From: JACCWP01 sp963785115
Lineage (GTDB): Bacteria; Actinomycetota; Actinomycetes; Propionibacteriales; Nocardioidaceae
Direction: 5' to 3'
NCBI GenBank assembly: GCA_963785115.1
Contig: CAWATY010000009.1
Span: forward strand, 1 to 64,000
DNA length: 64,000 nucleotides
The notes under the pieces are model-generated. The model saw only the letters and a program-made list of their open reading frames with translations. It made no database searches and was not told where the DNA came from. A program made the translations under genes and the position numbers. Below are positions 1 through 7,402 of the stretch, piece by piece (positions within the stretch are counted from its first letter, which is position 1; every line of letters begins with the position of its first letter).

Positions 1-194
1 CGTTCGTGATGCCTCGCGAGGGCGCCGGCGTCGACGAGGAGTCGCTCAAGCAGCACGTGAAGAAGCACCTCACCCGCTACCACGTGCCCCGCGAGGTCGT
101 CGTCGTCGACGAGCTGCCCCGCAACGCGACCGGCAAGGTGGTGAAGCGCGAGCTCATCGGGCAGGACGAGCCCGCCGCGGAGGGGGCCGGATGA
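1..194 (+). CDS. Acyl-CoA synthetase (AMP-forming), C-terminal end only
   Basis: The reading frame is open from the window edge and ends at the TGA at 192-194, so only about the last 64 residues are present. The segment has the typical C-terminal lid of the acyl-CoA synthetase / luciferase family: a helix rich in Lys (LKQHVKKHL), then YHVPREVVVVDELPRNATGK. The last Lys of the P-R-N-A-T-G-K motif is the family's catalytic lysine for adenylation. The enzyme would activate a carboxylic acid with ATP and load it on CoA; the substrate cannot be told from this piece. The stop overlaps the start of the next gene (ATGA), which suggests co-transcription with the peroxiredoxin. Confidence 0.85.
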   Translation, partial: FVMPREGAGVDEESLKQHVKKHLTRYHVPREVVVVDELPRNATGKVVKRELIGQDEPAAEGAG

Positions 195-652
195 GCCTCG
201 GGTTAGGCGAGCCGTCCCCGGACTTCGCCCTACGCGACCAGCACGGGCAAGACGTGACGTTGTCGTCGTTCCGCGGTCGCCGGGCGGTCGTGGTGATGTT
301 CTACCCGTTCGCGTTCAGCGGGGTGTGCACCGGCGAGCTGGCCGCGGTGCAGGACGCCCTGTCCGAGCTGCAGAACGACGACGTGCAGCTGCTCGCGATC
401 AGCTGCGACCACATGTACAGCCAGCGCGCCTACGCCGACCGGGACGGGCTCGAGTTCCCGCTGCTCAGCGACTTCTGGCCGCACGGCGAGGTGGCGCGCG
501 CGTACGGGGTGTTCGACGAGCGCCGCGGCTGCGCCCTGCGGGGCACGTTCGTGGTCGACCGCGACGGCGTTGTCCGCTGGCAGGTGGTCAACGCCATCCC
601 GGACGCCCGCGACCTCGACGACGTCCGCAAGGCGCTGGCCGCGCTCGGCTGA
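191..652 (+). CDS. ahpE: AhpE-type 1-Cys peroxiredoxin
   Basis: This 153-aa thioredoxin-fold peroxidase would reduce hydrogen peroxide and organic hydroperoxides in the cytoplasm, probably recycled by mycothiol/mycoredoxin as is known for mycobacterial AhpE. The peroxidatic site is P39-FAF-S43-GV-C46, with Ser in place of the more common Thr. The FPLLSDFWPHGEVARAYGVF block and the RGTFVVDRDG strand follow the Mycobacterium AhpE pattern closely, and the length is the same as that family's 153 residues. There is another Cys near residue 116 in a position not known to be a resolving cysteine, so a 1-Cys mechanism is assumed. The ATG overlaps the stop of the upstream acyl-CoA synthetase. Confidence 0.93.
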   Translation: MSLGLGEPSPDFALRDQHGQDVTLSSFRGRRAVVVMFYPFAFSGVCTGELAAVQDALSELQNDDVQLLAISCDHMYSQRAYADRDGLEFPLLSDFWPHGEVARAYGVFDERRGCALRGTFVVDRDGVVRWQVVNAIPDARDLDDVRKALAALG

Positions 653-706
653 CCGGCCGCGGAGCGGGCGATCGGCCCGGAGAGCGACGGTTAGGCTGCG
701 CAGCCG

Positions 707-778
707 GGGCGCATAGCTCAGCGGCAGAGCACCTGCCTTACAAGCAGGCGGTCACAGGTTCGAATCCTGTTGCGCCCA
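707..778 (+). tRNA. tRNA-Val (anticodon TAC)
   Basis: A full cloverleaf can be drawn by eye. The acceptor stem GGGCGCA (707-713) pairs with TGCGCCC (771-777), with discriminator A at 778. The D arm is TAGCTCAGCGGCAGAGCA, the anticodon stem CCTGC/GCAGG encloses the loop CTTACAA, and the T arm contains GGTTCGAATCC. The anticodon TAC reads GTA valine codons. The CCA end is not encoded (the next bases are CA). It is a lone tRNA gene between the peroxiredoxin and a decayed membrane-protein gene. Confidence 0.96.
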
Positions 779-838
779 CACAGCACGTCGTCCGCGAACG
801 GCTAGCCTCCTGGGTCGAAGCCGATTCACATCGGCCTG

Positions 839-1820
839 GTGGCCGACCCGGCCTCGCCCACCGTGATCGCGCGTCGGCTAGGCGACCTCGAGCCGCCGGC
901 GGGTGAGGGTGTGAATCCTTGGGACATCGAGGTCGTGAGCGAGCCGTTCACCATCGGTTCTGAGGACGTCGAGACCGCGGTGTCCCGGCTGAGCGACCGG
1001 GCTCGCCACCACGAATGGGATCTTGTCGCCGGCCTGACCGAGCTTCCGATTCGTGACGTCGACGGTCGGTACCTGCTGGTCGAGGCCGACCCGTCGCGCC
1101 GGACCGCGGTGCTCTCGCTACCCGCGCTGGGTGGGCTTCGTATGCATGCGAGCACCCGTCAGGCAGTGCGCTCACTCGTCATCGGCATGGTCGAGCCCAC
1201 CTCGCCGAACGAGCACCGCGTGCCACTCGCAAGCCGCGGTAGCCGCTGGCGGCTGGTGATGGGCATGGTGCTGGCCAACCGGCCGTGGCTCTTGGTGCCC
1301 GGGCTCAAGTCCGCACTCGTCGCGGCACTGGCCACCGGGGCCATCGCCACGATCAACTCCACGGTTTGGCCCCTGGCGGGCTCCCTGTCGTGGTGGCGGC
1401 TGGCGGTCGCGACGATCGCTTCCGTCGTGCTCGTTGTCGGCTGGCTGGTGATCGACGGCGAGCTGTGGGACCGGCCGGACGACAACTCCGCTCAGGCGCG
1501 GGAAAGGTCTCGCCTCTACACACCTCGACGTTGCTGACCCTGACCACCGGGGTACCGGGGTGCTCGTCTGTTACCTCGCGCTCTACGTGGTCAATCTGGT
1601 CTGGGCGCTGTTCGTCCTCGACCCCGCCGTAAGGGTTGGCTACCTCGGCACACCGATCGACCATGGCGACCTGTTCGTGCTGGCGTGGTTCATCGCGTCC
1701 GCAGCGACCGTCGGCGGCGGTCTGGGCACGGGGCTGGAGTCGGACGAAGCGATCCGGGCGGCCGCGTACTCGAAGCGCGAGGAGGAGCGTCGCAACCGGC
1801 TCGCGCAAGAACGGGAGTAG
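839..1820 (+). pseudogene. Broken multi-pass membrane protein gene (two frame disruptions)
   Basis: Three reading frames together read as one protein. Frame A (GTG at 839 to TGA at 1537) gives an N-terminal soluble part and two membrane segments near residues 155-205, ending ...DNSAQARERSRLY. Frame B then continues with TSTLLTLTTGV, and frame C (to 1820) continues with VLVCYLALYVVNLVW, further membrane helices, and a charged tail SKREEERRNR. The first shift fits loss of one base near 1518-1522. The second fits an exact 8-bp tandem duplication of ACCGGGGT at 1546-1561: removing one copy joins frames B and C. I know this only as an actinobacterial membrane protein of unknown function. A sequencing error could explain one shift, but is less likely for both. 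Confidence 0.7.
1546..1561 (+). repeat. 8-bp tandem duplication ACCGGGGT x2
   Basis: ACCGGGGT occurs twice in immediate tandem at 1546-1553 and 1554-1561. It lies within the membrane-protein pseudogene and accounts for one of its two frame disruptions. This pattern is typical of replication slippage. Confidence 0.85.
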
Positions 1821-1995
1821 CGGTTTCCTCGCGTGCTCCCGCTGGCGGGGAGACTTCGCAGCTGATTCTGCTGTCATTGGAGCCTTGACAGCATGATTGA
1901 CACGGCTGTCACGAATGCACAAGAGTCAGGGCGAGCGGTCGACGAGCGACACGCAGTGGGCGTGGACGGGCTCGACACTCAGAGGGGTCCCGCCC

Positions 1996-2871
1996 ATGAG
2001 GGTGTCTCGTCGCATGCTGTCCGCTGTCGCGATTGCCACCGGCATCACGCTGGTGACCGCGACGGCGGCCTACGCTGCCACGACGTCGACGTGGTACTTC
2101 GCCGGCGTCACCGTCGGTGCTCCGGTCCCGGACGGCAAGGTATTCGCAGACACCACCGGAACGACGGATCTCCATGCGGCAAACGACGCGGACGGCACCA
2201 CGCTCGAGGGCGTCAACCTGGACATGAGCGGCCACATGAAGTCGATCTACTTCCCCGGCTGGCAGGGCGTTCCCGCGAACGGCAACGTTGACGAGGAGGC
2301 GTCGATGCTCAGCAGCGACCCCACCTTCGAGACCAGTGGTGTCGGATCTGACGGGGCGTCAAATGTCCACGACCCGCAAGGTCAGGACTTCTCGGTCAGC
2401 GTCTGGATCCGCCCGGACGATCCCGCCGACTTCGCCCTGGCCGGCACTGGCTACCGCAGCGTGTCCCCGAACATCGTGCAAAAGGGTCTGTCCGGCACCC
2501 CGGGAGGCTTCTGGAAGCTGTCTCTGAACTTGGACCTGGTCGCCGGGAACCGGGTCTGGCAGCCGTTCTGCCAGTTCCAGTACCGCAACGGCACTCAGGC
2601 GGTGAACCTGAGTCCCGGCCTGGCATCGGGGCATCGTTTCAACCTGTTGCCGGCCACGGCGTACAAGATCTCGTGTGTTCGGGACGGTCGTGACGTCACC
2701 CTCAACGTGTCCACAGGTGCAGGGGCCGTGTTCACCGACACGAGCACCGCCCCGGTGGACTTCACCATCGCCAACGACAAGGCGCTGTCCGTCGGTCACA
2801 AGCCCGGCTCGACGGACCCGAAGGACGTGTACTCGGGTGCGCTCGACAACTTGGTGACCACGAAGGGCTGA
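1996..2871 (+). CDS. Secreted LamG-like (concanavalin-fold) protein
   Basis: The ATG at 1996 follows the Shine-Dalgarno-like AGAGGGG by about 8 bases and opens a 291-aa protein. It begins with a clear signal peptide (MRVSRRMLSAVAIATG..., cleavage probably after AAYA). The rest resembles a single LamG/concanavalin A-like jelly roll: DFSVSVWIRPDD and GGFWKLSLNL mid-protein, TAYKISCVRDGRDVTL later, and a final LSVGHKPGSTD...GALDNLV strand typical of LamG ends. Such domains usually bind glycans or proteins outside the cell; no catalytic motif is seen. The 3' end and the DNA after it are duplicated 615 bp downstream. A longer start at 1897 is possible but would place the signal peptide internally. 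Confidence 0.75.
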   Translation: MRVSRRMLSAVAIATGITLVTATAAYAATTSTWYFAGVTVGAPVPDGKVFADTTGTTDLHAANDADGTTLEGVNLDMSGHMKSIYFPGWQGVPANGNVDEEASMLSSDPTFETSGVGSDGASNVHDPQGQDFSVSVWIRPDDPADFALAGTGYRSVSPNIVQKGLSGTPGGFWKLSLNLDLVAGNRVWQPFCQFQYRNGTQAVNLSPGLASGHRFNLLPATAYKISCVRDGRDVTLNVSTGAGAVFTDTSTAPVDFTIANDKALSVGHKPGSTDPKDVYSGALDNLVTTKG

Positions 2872-2919
2872 CCCGGTCACGACAGTCGGGCTCTTGCGCG
2901 TCGTCGCGCTTTAGGCGCG
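2806..2919 (+). repeat. Direct repeat DR1, copy 1 (114 bp)
   Basis: It covers the last 22 codons of the LamG-like gene, its stop codon and 48 bp after it. The match to 3421-3534 is without gaps at a constant 615-bp offset. It is near identical over the coding part and weaker after the stop. The unit between the copies carries the small gene on the minus strand. Confidence 0.9.
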
Positions 2920-2921
2920 AC
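2903..2921 (+). terminator. Perfect hairpin after the LamG-like gene
   Basis: GTCGCGC-TTTAG-GCGCGAC is a 7-bp perfect stem with a 5-nt loop, lying between the convergent stop codons at 2871 and 2928. No T tract follows, so if it terminates transcription it would be a GC-rich actinobacterial type working from both sides. Confidence 0.5.
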
Positions 2922-2927
2922 CGTCAA

Positions 2928-3320
2928 CTAGACGGCGTTACAGACGGACTCCGCCGCGTCGCCCAACTCCTCGAGGGGATCGCTCGCAGCGAGCACCAGG
3001 TCCTCGGTGAGCCCCGTCACCGAGTCGGAGCTCGCAGAGGGATACAACGCGAGTGCCTCCCGGACGGCCTCTGCCTGCGTGTATTGCTGATACCCCTGGT
3101 ACAGGTCAACCGCGAGGCAGGACGCCTCGACGACCATGTCCCGCTGTGAATCTGAAAGGCCGCTTGTGTGCTCATCGACCATGTGTTGCGCGGTAGCGGC
3201 GGCGTTGTCCAATCCGGGGGCTGCAGCCTTCCCGGTCTTCGCAGCGCCGCTCATCGGGCACTTGGCGGCAGTAAGCAACAGAACGGCCAGCACAGCAAAC
3301 AGAAGCGCTCGTCGCCGCAT
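2928..3320 (-). CDS. Small exported Cys-containing protein, possible lipoprotein
   Basis: This 130-aa protein has an export signal (RRRALLFAVLAVLLLTAAKC). The Cys near residue 21 is placed as in a lipobox, but the residue before it is Lys rather than Gly/Ala/Ser, so lipidation is doubtful. The mature part is helical and acidic (MVDEHTSGLSDSQRDMV, DLYQGYQQYTQAEAV) with two more Cys near residues 68 and 127 that could form a disulfide. GAAGGGGG lies just upstream of the ATG. I do not recognise the family. It sits alone between the two copies of direct repeat DR1. Confidence 0.6.
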   Translation of the reverse strand: MRRRALLFAVLAVLLLTAAKCPMSGAAKTGKAAAPGLDNAAATAQHMVDEHTSGLSDSQRDMVVEASCLAVDLYQGYQQYTQAEAVREALALYPSASSDSVTGLTEDLVLAASDPLEELGDAAESVCNAV

Positions 3321-3420
3321 CGCGCCCCCTTCGTCGAGAGTGACCGTTGCACGCCGGACGCGGGGGCTTGGGATATCGCGCCAAGATGACCTGAAGGGGC
3401 CACACCTGCCTAGTCAGCCT

Positions 3421-3534
3421 GGCTCGACGGACCCGAAGGACGTGTACTCGGATGCGCTCGACAACCTGGTGACCACGAAGGGCTGACCCGGTCACGAGAA
3501 CCGGGCCTTAGCGCGTCATCGCGGCCTAGGCGCG
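3421..3534 (+). repeat. Direct repeat DR1, copy 2 (114 bp), with an orphan gene end
   Basis: This copy carries the last codons of the LamG-like gene (GSTDPKDVYSDALDNLVTTKG, one residue changed), the stop codon and the following DNA, but no gene in front. It is therefore a relic of a duplication, or of a deleted paralogue. The hairpin arms of copy 1 are only partly kept. Confidence 0.9.
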
Positions 3535-3690
3535 TGTCTGGGGGACGTCGGGATCCACCGGCGCAGGCCCGTGCGGATCGGGCTGCGACGGCTGCACGTC
3601 AGGGTCGGGATCCACGATCGGCCCGTCTGGGTCGGCGGGCTCTACCGGCCCGGGCTCGTGCGGCCCTGGCTCGAACGGCTCAGTAGTCAT
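3526..3690 (-). CDS. Pro/Asp/Glu-rich 54-aa peptide
   Basis: The ATG at 3690 is preceded by a good Shine-Dalgarno (CCGAGGGGT). The peptide is made almost wholly of P-x-x-P and D-P-D steps (MTTEPFEPGPHEPGPVEPAD, then PDPDVQPSQPDPHGPAPVDP). It must be extended and strongly acidic, with no signal peptide or membrane segment. A longer in-frame opening on this strand is antisense to the sigma-factor gene and is rejected. Function unknown; the strong ribosome site and the regular composition are the support for calling it a gene. Confidence 0.55.
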   Translation of the reverse strand: MTTEPFEPGPHEPGPVEPADPDGPIVDPDPDVQPSQPDPHGPAPVDPDVPQTRA

Positions 3691-3903
3691 ACCCCTCGGT
3701 GCCCAGCGCCAGGGGACTCCAACCCTCGGCCGCACGGTCAGACGGGGAGCCGCCGGCGATGGCCCGGATCGAGGGCGTTCGACGTGATGGCTCAATGGAC
3801 ACCAGTGCGCCCCGGGAACAGAGTGGGCACGCCGAGAATCTGCGCGGCTGACCCAACCTCCTGACCGGCTGCCGGAGTCAGGTAGGCGAAGGGGTGGTGT
3901 CAG

Positions 3904-4431
3904 ATGGTGAACAGCGTGACCAGCGGCCCGGAAGCACCGACCTTTGAGTCGTACGCCGCCAGCGTCTGGCCGTCGCTCTACCGCTGCGGCTACCTGCTCA
4001 CGGGCAACCACGCGGACGCCGAGGACGTCGCCCAGCAGACGCTGCTGAAGGCGTACCGGTCCTGGGCGCAGGTCAGCCGGTCGGACTCGCCGGACGCGTA
4101 CGTACGGCGGATCCTCACCAACACCTTTCTGTCGGCCCGCCGGCCGAAGAAGCGACGGCTCGAGCTGTTGACCGACAGCCCAGGCGAGTACGAACCCGCG
4201 ACCGCATCTCGAGGGCCTGAGGACCGGCTGCTGCTCTGGCCGCACGTGAAGTCACTGCCGCCGAGGCAGCGGGCGGTGATCGTGCTGCGTTACTACGAGG
4301 ATCTGAGCGAGCAGGAGATCGCCGAAGCGCTCGGTTGCTCACGCGGCAACGTGAAGTCCACCGCGCACCACGCCCTCAAGGCCTTGCGCGCCGCGCTCGG
4401 CTCCGACGGCACGGACAGGAAGGAGAACTGA
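3904..4431 (+). CDS. SigE-family ECF RNA polymerase sigma factor
   Basis: This 175-aa sigma-70 protein of the actinobacterial SigE-like ECF group directs RNA polymerase to a small stress or envelope regulon. Region 2 is at about residues 15-80 (FESYAASVWPSLYRCGYLLTG, then ADAEDVAQQTLLKAYRSW). Region 4 is at about 115-165 (LPPRQRAVIVLRYYEDLSEQ, IAEALGCSRGNVKSTAHHAL) with the helix-turn-helix at GCSRGNVKS. AGGGGTGGTGT precedes the ATG. The next gene starts 1 base after its stop and encodes a one-pass membrane protein, the usual arrangement for a sigma factor and its membrane controller. Confidence 0.92.
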   Translation: MVNSVTSGPEAPTFESYAASVWPSLYRCGYLLTGNHADAEDVAQQTLLKAYRSWAQVSRSDSPDAYVRRILTNTFLSARRPKKRRLELLTDSPGEYEPATASRGPEDRLLLWPHVKSLPPRQRAVIVLRYYEDLSEQEIAEALGCSRGNVKSTAHHALKALRAALGSDGTDRKEN

Positions 4432-4432
4432 C

Positions 4433-5545
4433 ATGCCGATCGAAGAGATCCTCAGCCGCGAGCTCCGCGAGGTCGCCGACGGTCTGCAGGTCCCGGCTCT
4501 CCCGCAGCTTCCCCAGAAGCAGCCCCGCACGCAGCGCCGCTGGCAGCCGTTGCTGGTCGCCGCCGTCGCAGTGCTCATCGTCGCCGGTGCGGCCGCCGTG
4601 GCCACGTCGTACCGCGACGACGCAGGCCCTTCCCCGGCGCCACCTGTCGGTCCCCCCACCGTCCGCCCCCTCACACCGGAGGCACCGACCGTGCCGTTCG
4701 TGTTCCGCGACACGCTGTACGTCGACGGCGAGCGGCTGACTGGCGCGTGGTGGCAGGTCAGCCACGCCGGAGACGCCTGGGTGGCGCAAGGCAATGACTT
4801 CACCACCGTGATCTGGGGTACCGACGCCGAGCCGCACGCCATCCAGGGCGACCTGATCCTCGAGCCGCATCTGTCTCCCGACGGCACGCTGTTGGCCGTC
4901 AGCACCACCGAGGACGGCGGGCAGGTGCAACTCATCGACACCCAGTCCGGCGAGACGGTCAACACGCTTCCGGCCGACACGGTCGGCCCGAGCAGCGCAG
5001 GCGGCGCGGGTGGCGCGGACCCGCTCGGCGTCGTCGCGGTCACCAACGACGCCCACGTCATCCTCGACCGCGGCGCCGAGCAGCTGATGTGGCTCGCGGC
5101 AGACGGCGTCGGGATCGTCGATCTCGCCAGCACCGCACCCGAGCAACTTGTGTGGGACGCCACCCCAGCCGGGCTGGTCGTGCAGGACGGCACCCGAGAA
5201 GGCGAGCGCGACGCGTTCTACCTGGCGGAGATCTCCGAGTCCGGCGAGCTCACCCGGTCACGAACGATCCCCGGCTCGGAGATCGTCATCAACCCGTCCG
5301 GCACCTGGCTCGCGTACGGCGGATCCTGGGGCGGTGAGTCGCCGACGATCCCCGCGATCACGGCGCAGCCCGTCGACGGCGGCTCACAGCTCACGCTCCA
5401 GCCGCCCGACAAGCGCGAGCTCCTCGCCCTGACCTGGGAGGACGACGACCTGCTGCTGGCTCAGTTGTACGACGACGGCGACCCGACCGGGCTCGCGCGC
5501 TGCAGCATTCGCGACGAGCGTTGCGTGGTGACCGACCTTCCGTGA
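4433..5545 (+). CDS. One-pass membrane protein with propeller-like exterior; probable partner of the sigma factor
   Basis: This 370-aa protein starts with a 37-residue cytoplasmic tail (IEEILSRELREVADGLQVP), then one membrane helix (about 39-60, LLVAAVAVLIVAGAAAVAT), a Pro-rich stalk and an outer domain. The outer domain has repeated short strands of the kind found in beta-propellers (LSPDGTLLAVSTTEDGGQVQ, NPSGTWLAYGG). Two Cys near the C-terminus may pair. The gene is 1 base from the ECF sigma gene, and the cytoplasmic tail could bind that sigma factor. The zinc anti-sigma HxxxCxxC motif is absent, so the anti-sigma role is inferred from position and topology. Confidence 0.7.
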   Translation: MPIEEILSRELREVADGLQVPALPQLPQKQPRTQRRWQPLLVAAVAVLIVAGAAAVATSYRDDAGPSPAPPVGPPTVRPLTPEAPTVPFVFRDTLYVDGERLTGAWWQVSHAGDAWVAQGNDFTTVIWGTDAEPHAIQGDLILEPHLSPDGTLLAVSTTEDGGQVQLIDTQSGETVNTLPADTVGPSSAGGAGGADPLGVVAVTNDAHVILDRGAEQLMWLAADGVGIVDLASTAPEQLVWDATPAGLVVQDGTREGERDAFYLAEISESGELTRSRTIPGSEIVINPSGTWLAYGGSWGGESPTIPAITAQPVDGGSQLTLQPPDKRELLALTWEDDDLLLAQLYDDGDPTGLARCSIRDERCVVTDLP

Positions 5546-5571
5546 GCGTCGGCGTCTGGTTTGCCGCAGAC

Positions 5572-5811
5572 CTAGGTGCGTTGCGACAACGCCTGGGCCA
5601 CGCACGTCGCGCAGTCGGCCTGCTCACAACAGCCGTCGGGGGCGACCTCGGCCAGCCGCAGGCGGGCGTCCCGCCGTACGAGGACAACGCTGGTCAGCAC
5701 GGCGGCACCCAGCACCAGGGCCGGCTGGACGGACCATGTCGACGACCCGAGGGCGCCCATCAGCACGGCCGCGGCCAGGGCGACGGTGAAGAGGCGCATG
5801 AGCAAAGGCAT
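5572..5811 (-). CDS. Small two-helix membrane protein with a C-terminal Cys cluster
   Basis: This 79-aa protein has two predicted membrane helices (about residues 5-24 and 29-46), followed by a charged tail ending in DGCCEQADCATCVAQALSQ. The four clustered Cys (C-C-x4-C-x2-C) could bind a metal or take part in thiol exchange. A second possible start is the ATG at 5799; neither has a strong ribosome site. It is convergent with the propeller-like gene. Function unknown. Confidence 0.55.
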   Translation of the reverse strand: MPLLMRLFTVALAAAVLMGALGSSTWSVQPALVLGAAVLTSVVLVRRDARLRLAEVAPDGCCEQADCATCVAQALSQRT

Positions 5812-5899
5812 GGGAATTGTCTCTCGTTCCGCCGACGCAGCACGCCGGCGCGGGTCGTCACGCTAGGGCGCGCGAGCCGCAGGCCGCAGCAGAATGCAC

Positions 5900-5915
5900 A
5901 CGTTTGCCAAAACGT
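5900..5915. promoter_or_regulatory. Inverted repeat ACGTTT-GCCA-AAACGT
   Basis: A perfect 6+6 bp inverted repeat with a 4-bp spacer stands in the 147-bp gap upstream of the minus-strand gene starting at 5811. It is AT-richer than its surroundings and could be an operator for that gene. No protein can be assigned. Confidence 0.35.
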
Positions 5916-5958
5916 CCGGCTTTGCGCCGACATCGGCCGGCCGGGGTAAGGCTGCGCG

Positions 5959-6561
5959 TCAGTCGAGGTTGTAGCGCTTCTTCAGCCGCTCAACGTCGCG
6001 CAGCAGCGCCTCCGCGCGCTTCGGGTGGCCGTTGTCCTTGGCGTTGGCCGCCGCCTTGCGCAGGTGCTTGACCGCGTCCTTCACCAGCTCGTTGAGCTCG
6101 TGCTCCGGCGGCTCGGGCTTGGGTGGGTCGTCGTGACCGACCTGGAAAGCCACGCCGTTGACCCAGTCCGCGCCGTACACGAAGGGGGAGCCCCAGTGTG
6201 CGCCGAACCACGAGGTCTCGGTCGACGGGTCGGCCACAATGTCGACGCCGCCGCGCCGCTTGGCATCGTTGGTCCACCACAGCTTGCGCCCGTCCTGCGT
6301 GCGTCCCGCGCAGGTGGCGACGTGGCCGGCGGTGTTGGAGTCGCCGGGGTTGTCGAAGTAGGCGATGTGCCCCTTGCGCACGTCCGCCCACTTGATCCGG
6401 TGCGACTCCGGAGTCAGCTTCTGCGCGGTGAGCGCGGTGTCGTACTTCGAGTCGATGCCGCGCGCCATCCGGGCCAGCCGAAGGCACAGCCGCTCGTAGA
6501 TCAGGGGTCCGGCGTGGGCCGCCTTCAGGAAGTCCATCGTCTCCGGGGTGCTGTTCGGCAT
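5959..6561 (-). CDS. CHAP/NlpC-P60-like protein with a helical tail
   Basis: The ATG at 6561 is chosen over the GTG at 6564 because GGAGGT ends 6 bases upstream of the ATG. The 200-aa protein has a papain-like layout: an N-terminal helix with Cys (YERLCLRLARMA, about residue 26), then HIAYFDNPGDSNTAGHVATC with the His of G-H-V-A-T placed as in CHAP and NlpC/P60 amidases, and WWTNDAKRRGGVD, a phrase common in that group. The last 65 residues are a charged helix (NELVKDAVKHLRKAAANAKD). No signal peptide is present, so it may act inside the cell, be released by lysis, or leave by another route. The start overlaps the stop of the small gene upstream (TGATG). Confidence 0.55.
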   Translation of the reverse strand: MPNSTPETMDFLKAAHAGPLIYERLCLRLARMARGIDSKYDTALTAQKLTPESHRIKWADVRKGHIAYFDNPGDSNTAGHVATCAGRTQDGRKLWWTNDAKRRGGVDIVADPSTETSWFGAHWGSPFVYGADWVNGVAFQVGHDDPPKPEPPEHELNELVKDAVKHLRKAAANAKDNGHPKRAEALLRDVERLKKRYNLD

Positions 6562-6686
6562 CACTCCACCTCCGTGTCCTGCACGCCGTCGAACTCGTCC
6601 TCGGCGTATGGCGAGGGCAACGCCTCTTCGTCGGCGACTTCGGCGGGGTTGTCGTTGTCCGGGCTGTCGTCGGGTGCAGTGGTCAC
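6561..6686 (-). CDS. Acidic 41-aa small protein coupled to the CHAP-like gene
   Basis: The GTG at 6686 follows a strong GGAGGAG ribosome site. The product (VTTAPDDSPDNDNPAEVADE, then EALPSPYAEDEFDGVQDTEVE) is highly acidic with no hydrophobic segment. Its TGA overlaps the ATG of the CHAP-like gene as TGATG, so the two are probably translationally coupled. Such a tiny acidic protein could be an inhibitor, chaperone or cargo tag for its partner; this is inference only. Confidence 0.55.
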   Translation of the reverse strand: MTTAPDDSPDNDNPAEVADEEALPSPYAEDEFDGVQDTEVE

Positions 6687-7402
6687 GTCTCCTCCTCCGT
6701 CGGTGCGGACCATCGATGCTCGACGGCCGTCGAGTCGAGGAGTCGCTGGGAGGCGAGGCTCGTACGTCGGCGGCCAGACCAGCCGACGTCGGTCATCGTG
6801 GCCCGGGGCCCGAGCAGTTGTCAGCGATTCGGCGAACTCCGGCGGTCAGTTGCGGAGCGTCCACACCCGTACGTCGTCGAATCGGGCATCGAAGCCCACT
6901 CCACATCCGACGAGCAGTTCCCGTTTCATCCCGGCGCAGCGCACGTCCGTGCGCATCGTCCGTTCGGACGATCCGGGGGAGGCCGACCGGCCGATCTGGG
7001 CGATGTTCGAGGAAGCCGGTGAGGCGACCGGCAATACAGTCGCTATCACTCTGAGTAGGCAGCAGGCAACGCTCAGTAATCACTCTCGGCACCGCTGGTT
7101 GCTGCGATCCGTGACCTAATGGGCGCGCATGGTGACCTCATTGCTGGCTCCTCGTGGCCGCTCACACACGGCGAGTAACCTTCCAGGCTCCCACCTCACC
7201 CCAAGCCGGGGCAAGAGACGCGGCCGGGTCAATCGTCCGGATCGGCATGCCCGCATCCGTCGTACGTCCCTGACCGGTCAGTAGAACGTCACCTTTGCAT
7301 CCTCCGCATGGAAACTCACGGATGACATCGCTCTATGGCGTCGCCACTCGGGGAGCGGGACCGGCGGCGCCCGGAGCACCCGTCCAGAGGGAGGCCCCGC
7401 CC
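6687..7402. other. 716-bp gap without a convincing gene
   Basis: No frame here has both a ribosome site and a recognisable protein. The only suggestive piece is a minus-strand opening at 6846-7049 whose end (GVGFDARFDDVRVWTLRN) looks like the last strand of a LamG-type domain. It could be the tail of a lost secreted protein related to the one at 1996-2871. The upstream control region of the pair at 7403-8496 must lie in the last 150 bp. Base composition is somewhat less GC-rich than the flanking genes. Confidence 0.4.

Noticed and set aside
2928..3320. Firm lipoprotein call for the small exported protein
   Set aside because: The residue before the candidate lipid Cys is Lys, which does not fit the lipobox; only export is claimed.
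6846..7049. 67-aa minus-strand ORF as a gene
   Set aside because: No ribosome site and only a short LamG-like ending. It is mentioned in the gap description as a possible relic but not called as a gene.
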